The position numbers and the translations under genes were made by a program. Shown here piece after piece: positions 4,725 to 8,949 of a stretch of DNA of 8,949 nt (position 1 is its first letter; each line of letters opens with the position of its first letter). The notes under the pieces were generated by a model. The model was not told the origin of the DNA and did not search any database. It worked only from the letters and a program-made list of their open reading frames with translations. Source of the DNA: Deltaproteobacteria bacterium (lineage in GTDB: Bacteria; Desulfobacterota; Anaeroferrophillalia; Anaeroferrophillales; Tharpellaceae); the NCBI GenBank assembly GCA_030633185.1, contig DAOVTG010000092.1:1-8949 (forward strand), written 5' to 3'.

Positions 4725-6710
4725 ATGGGAAATGAAAATAAAAAAACGAAAGTTCTGGTAATCGGCAGCGAAGCAAGTTACCAGGAAATGATCAGCAAAA
4801 GCCTTGATGAATTTGAAGTCTTGAACGCAACCAGCGAAGATGAAGGGTTGACACTGGCCCGTAAAGAGCGGCCGGATGCCATAGTTCTGGGTTACCTGGA
4901 AGCACGCGGCACAGCTTACGGTCTTCACAGAAAACTGCGGGGCGGCTGGATAACCAAAAACATACCGCTTCTCATTGTTGAAATGGGCGGTGATGAAAAC
5001 GCTGCAAAACGGTGGACCCGCCAGGAAGCCCTGGAGATGGACGCGGATGACTATATTACCATCTCACCTGATGATAGCGCATCAATATCACTTCTCAAGG
5101 AGTCAGTCGGCCTGACTGAAAAGATTGCTGTAAGAATGGATGAGCGGGCCAGCACCTTGAAGGGCAAACTGTTAGAACCAAATGATTTCTGCATCACCTG
5201 GGAACAGATACCGGGACGCGGTGCCTTTGAGATAGCGCATGAAGAGGTTCTCGATAACGTCGCCAAAGCGGCCGCTGGCGGCAAAATTGATGCCATCAGC
5301 GTCACCGATAACCCCGGCGGTAACCCGGCTCTCTCAACCGAGATGCTTTGTGTGCAGATTAAAAAAGCGGGCATGGAACCATTGGTTCACTTGGCCTGTC
5401 GCGACAAAAATAGAAGTGAGATTGAAAGCCTGCTCTGCGGCATGGCTGCTGAAGGAATCAAAAATATACTGGTTCTAACTGGCGACTACTCCGGCTCCGA
5501 CGCCTTTGAAGGCTTGGCAAAACCGGTTTTTGATCTTGATCCGCCCAATGTTTTACGCCTGGTTGAGAAAATGAATGAAGGCTTGGAACACAAGGCTGCG
5601 CGTAAAACCATTAAACTGGCAGCAACCGATCTTTATGCCGGTGCCTGCGTCTCCCCTTTCAAGAAGATTGAATCGGAATTGATGGGTCAGTATGCCAAAC
5701 TCAAGAAAAAGGTTGAAGCTGGAGCAAAATTTATTATTCCCCAGCTTGGCTATGACGCACGGAAGTTTCACGAAATACTGACCTGGCTAAAGGTTAACAA
5801 TTATGATGTCCCGGTAATGATGAACATCTACGTCCTCCCATTTGGGACGGGCCGTTTCATGAACAACAACGGTATTCCCGGATGCATCGTTACCGATAAA
5901 CAGTTGGCCGAGCTGGCCGAAGAGAAGAAGGCCGCCGACAAAGGCAAATCAGCCATGCTCCTGAAAGCGGCCAAGATGTATGCGGTCGGCAAGGGCATGG
6001 GCATGGCGGGTGCCCACATCGCCGGTCATGGCATAACCCATGAACAGGTTGAATTTATCATTGATAAGGGTGAAGAGCTCACCGCCAACTGGAAGAGTCT
6101 GGTTGCTGAATTTGACTATCCCCAGGAAGATGGTTTTTACCTTTTTGAAAAAGATGAAAAAACGGGCCTCAATACCGAAGTCTATACCGAACGGTCAAGC
6201 CGGCCTAAAGCACCTTTAATGTATAAGTTTACCCGCTTGGCTCACCATGTGATCTTTGAGGAGAAAAGCCCGCTCTATAAAGCCTTAAAACCAATATTGG
6301 GCTGGGTTGACAAAACTAAATTACCTAAACATATTATGGCATTTGGTGAACATCTGTCGAAAGTCATGATGTTTGACTGTATGAACTGCGGTGACTGTGC
6401 CCTTTTTGATACCGCCTATGTATGCCCGATGTCACAATGCCCGAAGAGCCAGAGAAACGGCCCCTGTGGCGGCAGTTATGAAGGCTGGTGTGAAGTCTAT
6501 CCCAATGAGAAGAAATGTATCTGGGTACAAGCTTATGATCGCCTGAAACCCTACCATGAAGAGGATAAGATTGCCGCCTATACCGTGCCGCCATGCGACT
6601 GGCAGCTCTGGCAGACCTCTTCCTGGCTCAATTTCTATATGGGTCGCGACCACTCCGCCAAACGACTGGGTATCAAACCCCCGGAAGCCAAGGAAGCCCA
6701 GCAGAAATAA
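4725..6710 (+). CDS. Pseudo-receiver / MetF / MetV-like three-domain fusion protein
   Basis: A 661-residue protein. Residues about 8-126 form a receiver-like domain that aligns with the response regulator at 3817-4206 but has G14, S15, G56, E86 and I113 in place of its five phosphorylation residues. Residues about 150-460 are a MetF barrel with E160 (TWEQIP), TDN (194-196), CRDKNR (225-230), GD (253-254) and Q340, so catalysis looks possible. The C-terminal part has the MetV-type cysteine domain: C552, C555, C558, C567, C572, C581, C589 and C598, including CPMSQCPK and NGPCGG. In acetogens MetV is a separate metal/Fe-S partner that feeds electrons to MetF. The ATG at 4725 follows AGGAG by seven bases; a GTG at 4686 would include that site. 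A hairpin terminator is 86 bases downstream. I infer a ferredoxin-type or complex-linked MTHFR with a built-in signalling or docking domain. Confidence 0.88.
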   Translation: MGNENKKTKVLVIGSEASYQEMISKSLDEFEVLNATSEDEGLTLARKERPDAIVLGYLEARGTAYGLHRKLRGGWITKNIPLLIVEMGGDENAAKRWTRQEALEMDADDYITISPDDSASISLLKESVGLTEKIAVRMDERASTLKGKLLEPNDFCITWEQIPGRGAFEIAHEEVLDNVAKAAAGGKIDAISVTDNPGGNPALSTEMLCVQIKKAGMEPLVHLACRDKNRSEIESLLCGMAAEGIKNILVLTGDYSGSDAFEGLAKPVFDLDPPNVLRLVEKMNEGLEHKAARKTIKLAATDLYAGACVSPFKKIESELMGQYAKLKKKVEAGAKFIIPQLGYDARKFHEILTWLKVNNYDVPVMMNIYVLPFGTGRFMNNNGIPGCIVTDKQLAELAEEKKAADKGKSAMLLKAAKMYAVGKGMGMAGAHIAGHGITHEQVEFIIDKGEELTANWKSLVAEFDYPQEDGFYLFEKDEKTGLNTEVYTERSSRPKAPLMYKFTRLAHHVIFEEKSPLYKALKPILGWVDKTKLPKHIMAFGEHLSKVMMFDCMNCGDCALFDTAYVCPMSQCPKSQRNGPCGGSYEGWCEVYPNEKKCIWVQAYDRLKPYHEEDKIAAYTVPPCDWQLWQTSSWLNFYMGRDHSAKRLGIKPPEAKEAQQK

Positions 6711-6796
6711 CAGAACTAAAGGTCTGTCCCCACATCGAGGCAGGCCGCAATGGTCCATACCCGAATATTTACAGTAGATGAACTCTCATTTATAAA

Positions 6797-6842
6797 ACTT
6801 AAAAGCTCTGCCTCATCTAGCGATGGAGCGGGGCTTTTAAGT
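6797..6842. terminator. Hairpin terminator between the fusion gene and the AroE-like gene
   Basis: A 20-base-pair stem (6797-6816 with 6823-6842, six-base loop CTAGCG) has three G-U pairs and one mismatch. The core has the usual form AAAAGC...GCTTTT, with Us inside the 3' arm rather than after it. It lies 86 bases after the fusion stop and should end that transcript, leaving the next gene needing its own promoter or readthrough. Confidence 0.6.
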
Positions 6843-6865
6843 GAGATAGTGCATGAGGTTATACA

Positions 6866-7729
6866 TTGTATAGAGTTGACCCTATAAACAAAGGCCAAAA
6901 CCCGGTATTGGGTTTTTTAAGTCTGCGGCAAGCCTCCGAAAGATTACCGGAAATCTACCAAGAGGTAATGAAAGTTGCCGGTATATCAGGCAGCTATGAA
7001 TGCTTCACGACAACCCCGGAAAACCTCGATGAGAGTCTGCAAAACTTGGTCGATATCGGCCTTACCGGGGCTAATATCGGTTCTCCCTTCCAGGAAAAAG
7101 TCATCCCCCTGCTCGCAACCCTCTCCGAAGGTGCCAATATGATTGGCGCGGTTAACACCATTGTCCACCACGGCCGCTTCCTGAAAGGCTACAATACTAA
7201 TGCTCTGGGTTTGATGGATGCCTTGGCGGCTGCAGGCTTAAAGACCGGAAAATGCTCTTCGGCCCTGGTTCTGGGCTCCGGTGGAGCCGCCAGAAGCGTA
7301 CTTTTTCTTTTGCATTGGCTTGGCGTTCCCGAAATCACGGTTGCTGGCCGCGACCTCGAAAAAAACGAAGGCATAACCTCATATATTGGCGGTGGGGAGC
7401 CGGTTTTACTGGATGATGCCCTGCAACAGAAAATTGCCGCCGATATTGTTATCAACGCCACGACCGTGTCAAACCCGCAAGAAGCCCCTGAACTGACCAA
7501 CCTGGTCAGCCGGATGCACCTTACAGGGTGCCAAATGGTGGTTGATTTTAATTATAACAATGAAGATAATATATGGCATGAGCTGGCCCGAACTCAAAGC
7601 TGCTCATTTATGGACGGTTTAACCGTACTGGCGTATCAGAGCAGACATGCACTAACACTCTGGACCGGCAAACAGATACCCCTTGCGGCGGTTGGCGAAG
7701 CCTTGCAAAATATCAGCCCTCGTCCATAA
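6866..7729 (+). CDS. AroE-like (shikimate dehydrogenase family) protein lacking catalytic Lys and Asp
   Basis: A 287-residue protein with the full shikimate dehydrogenase fold: N-terminal substrate domain, GAVNT (94-98), GYNT (108-111), nucleotide-binding GSGGAAR (137-143), and a C-terminal MDGLTVLAYQ segment keeping the conserved glutamine Q258. The active site is altered. The NVTxPxK motif reads NIGSPFQ, so the catalytic lysine is Q76. The aspartate of NTD is N112. The serine pair that holds shikimate near the N terminus is not intact. Normal shikimate dehydrogenase activity is therefore unlikely; another oxidoreductase, ligand-binding or folate-linked role (FolD has a related fold) is possible but unproven. 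The start is TTG at 6866: an in-frame stop lies at 6854, GAGG sits seven bases before the TTG, and the next ATG would remove the first strand. The 3' end overlaps the convergent kinase gene by 17 bases. Confidence 0.8.
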   Translation: MYRVDPINKGQNPVLGFLSLRQASERLPEIYQEVMKVAGISGSYECFTTTPENLDESLQNLVDIGLTGANIGSPFQEKVIPLLATLSEGANMIGAVNTIVHHGRFLKGYNTNALGLMDALAAAGLKTGKCSSALVLGSGGAARSVLFLLHWLGVPEITVAGRDLEKNEGITSYIGGGEPVLLDDALQQKIAADIVINATTVSNPQEAPELTNLVSRMHLTGCQMVVDFNYNNEDNIWHELARTQSCSFMDGLTVLAYQSRHALTLWTGKQIPLAAVGEALQNISPRP

Positions 7730-8949
7730 CCGGCAATCTCACGGTAAAGGTACTGCCCTGATCCGGCTGACTGGTGACTGAAATGGTACCATCAAGCTTG
7801 TCAATCAAACCTTTAACAATCGAAAGACCGAGCCCGGTACCTGTGATATAGCGGGTTTTATCGGTCTTGATTCGGAAAAATTTGGTAAACAACTTCTCAA
7901 GCTGGCGCTCCTCCATGCCGAAGCCGTTATCAATAACGGCAACCTGGAGTTGCTTATCCAACAGCTCCACCCGCACCTTGATCAAACCTCCCTCCTGGGT
8001 ATACTTGATAGCATTAGTAATGAGATTGCCGTAAATACTTTCAAGCGCCATCGGGTCGGCAAATACCGGCGGTAAAGGTAGCTCTTGAGGCAATTCAAGT
8101 TCCAAACTTTGCTTACGGCTCTCAGCCTGAACCCTGATGAAATCGACGATACTCGTTAACAACTCATCAACTAAAACCGGTTGCGCTTCCTCTCCGACAT
8201 GGCCCGCCTCAATACGCGATAGATCAAGCAAATCACCGATCAGCGAGATCAGGCCTTGGGTTTTTTCACGCGCCCGCGAAAGCAGATATTCGTCATTTCC
8301 CGGTTTTTTCTCAACCATCACCAATTGTTCATGAATCGTTGCCAGGGGGGAGCGTAATTCGTGTGAAACCTTAGCGATAAATTCCGATTTAAACTGATCC
8401 AGAGCTTTCATGGCAGTTATATCGACCAAGACGACCACGGCTCCGAGACAATCTTTCTCGTCACCCAAAATGCTGCGCCCTTCAGCCATTAAAAACTTGT
8501 TCTCCGGCAAAGCTAATTCATAGTTTGAGGATTTCTTGCCTGATGTACAGTCCCCTCGGGAAAGCCCCCTGACCAGTTCGCATAAACCCTCATCATCAAA
8601 ATACTCCTCAAGCTTTTTCCCAGGTTTAAGGGAGGTATCCAGGTTGAGGTGCCAGAGGAAAGCGGGGTTCATCAAAACAACGATCCCCTCAGTATTAGTG
8701 ACAACCACCCCATTGGGCAGGGATTCAATGATGGTTCGAGTACGGCTCTTTTCATTATCAAGATCTAAAAGGGTACGATTACGCTCTTTTTCAAGCCTCT
8801 CGGCTTCAAGGGAGAGCTCCATCCTTTCCTGAGCCCGGCGTACCACCATCCTCAGACTATCGGGCTCAAAGGGCTTGGGAAAAAAATCATAGGCCCCTTT
8901 TTTCATCTCTGCAAGCGCCGTTTCAATCGTAGCAAAACCGGTAACTACG
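7713..8949 (-). CDS. Hybrid sensor histidine kinase (receiver-PAS-HisKA-HATPase), 5' end missing
   Basis: The gene enters from the right edge and ends at 7713. The first visible residues (VVTGFA, then AYDFFPKPF) are the end of a receiver domain, with its conserved threonine and lysine; the phosphoacceptor part is outside the window. Residue numbers below count from the methionine at 8906. A charged helix (about 22-57) leads to a PAS domain (about 58-165). HisKA follows, with the phosphorylated histidine H182 in SHELRSP (codon 8361-8363), then HATPase with N box NLITNAIKY (294-302), DNGFGM (326-331), FFRI and GTGLGLS (356-362). No membrane segment is visible, so it is probably cytoplasmic and driven by phosphorelay through its N-terminal receiver and by the PAS ligand. 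The apparent start at 8906 is internal to the receiver and is not the true start. It could phosphorylate the response regulator at 3817-4206, but it is not in the same operon. Confidence 0.9.
   Translation of the reverse strand, partial: VVTGFATIETALAEMKKGAYDFFPKPFEPDSLRMVVRRAQERMELSLEAERLEKERNRTLLDLDNEKSRTRTIIESLPNGVVVTNTEGIVVLMNPAFLWHLNLDTSLKPGKKLEEYFDDEGLCELVRGLSRGDCTSGKKSSNYELALPENKFLMAEGRSILGDEKDCLGAVVVLVDITAMKALDQFKSEFIAKVSHELRSPLATIHEQLVMVEKKPGNDEYLLSRAREKTQGLISLIGDLLDLSRIEAGHVGEEAQPVLVDELLTSIVDFIRVQAESRKQSLELELPQELPLPPVFADPMALESIYGNLITNAIKYTQEGGLIKVRVELLDKQLQVAVIDNGFGMEERQLEKLFTKFFRIKTDKTRYITGTGLGLSIVKGLIDKLDGTISVTSQPDQGSTFTVRLPVMDEG

Noticed and set aside
6716..6734. GGTCTGTCCCC segment after the fusion gene, recalling REP-type elements
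   Set aside because: There is one copy, no clear flanking palindrome and no transposase; too little to call a mobile repeat.
6364..6758. Minus-strand open frames opposite the MetV-like domain
   Set aside because: The plus strand carries the ordered MetV cysteine pattern; the opposite frames show no domain.
1..8949. CRISPR arrays, tRNA or rRNA genes, insertion sequences
   Set aside because: No regularly spaced repeats, cloverleaf, rRNA-like sequence or transposase frame was seen on either strand.

Overview
The window looks like a chromosomal segment of an anaerobic, probably sulfate- or sulfur-metabolising member of the Desulfobacterota (former Deltaproteobacteria). The evidence is the gene content: a secreted class III (c3-type) multihaem cytochrome, an HdrC-like iron-sulfur protein, a small NarI/TmcC-type membrane cytochrome b, and three separate proteins with a methylenetetrahydrofolate reductase (MetF) domain, one of them joined to a MetV-type cysteine-rich domain as in Wood-Ljungdahl organisms. 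The species assignment is inference; no rRNA or tRNA gene is present.

Layout. Positions 1-2430 hold a minus-strand gene run, read right to left: metF (2430-1507), membrane cytochrome b (1420-746), HdrC-like 4Fe-4S protein (734-339) and the start of a secreted cytochrome c3 (318 to beyond the left edge). A 421-base AT-rich intergenic region (2431-2851) with direct repeats and palindromes separates this from a plus-strand unit: a divergent MetF-like protein (2852-3718) and a stand-alone CheY-like response regulator (3817-4206), closed by a strong hairpin (4231-4270). After a 450-base non-coding stretch comes a 661-residue fusion (4725-6710): degenerate receiver domain, MetF domain, MetV-like cysteine domain. 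A terminator-like hairpin (6797-6842) follows, then an AroE-like dehydrogenase homologue (6866-7729) lacking both catalytic residues. Last is a convergent minus-strand sensor kinase (receiver-PAS-HisKA-HATPase) that runs off the right edge.

How it may work together. The left operon suggests a MetF exchanging electrons with a membrane/periplasm redox chain (HdrC-like, cytochrome b, cytochrome c3). The centre suggests that MTHFR-type folds have been combined with two-component signalling parts. The fusion's receiver-like domain aligns almost without gaps to the neighbouring response regulator but has lost all five phosphorylation residues, and the second MetF homologue has lost conserved folate-site residues. 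The strongest candidate for something undescribed is this MetF/receiver cluster, possibly a regulated or scaffolded C1-folate redox module. That functional reading is inference; the domain content and residue losses are directly visible.
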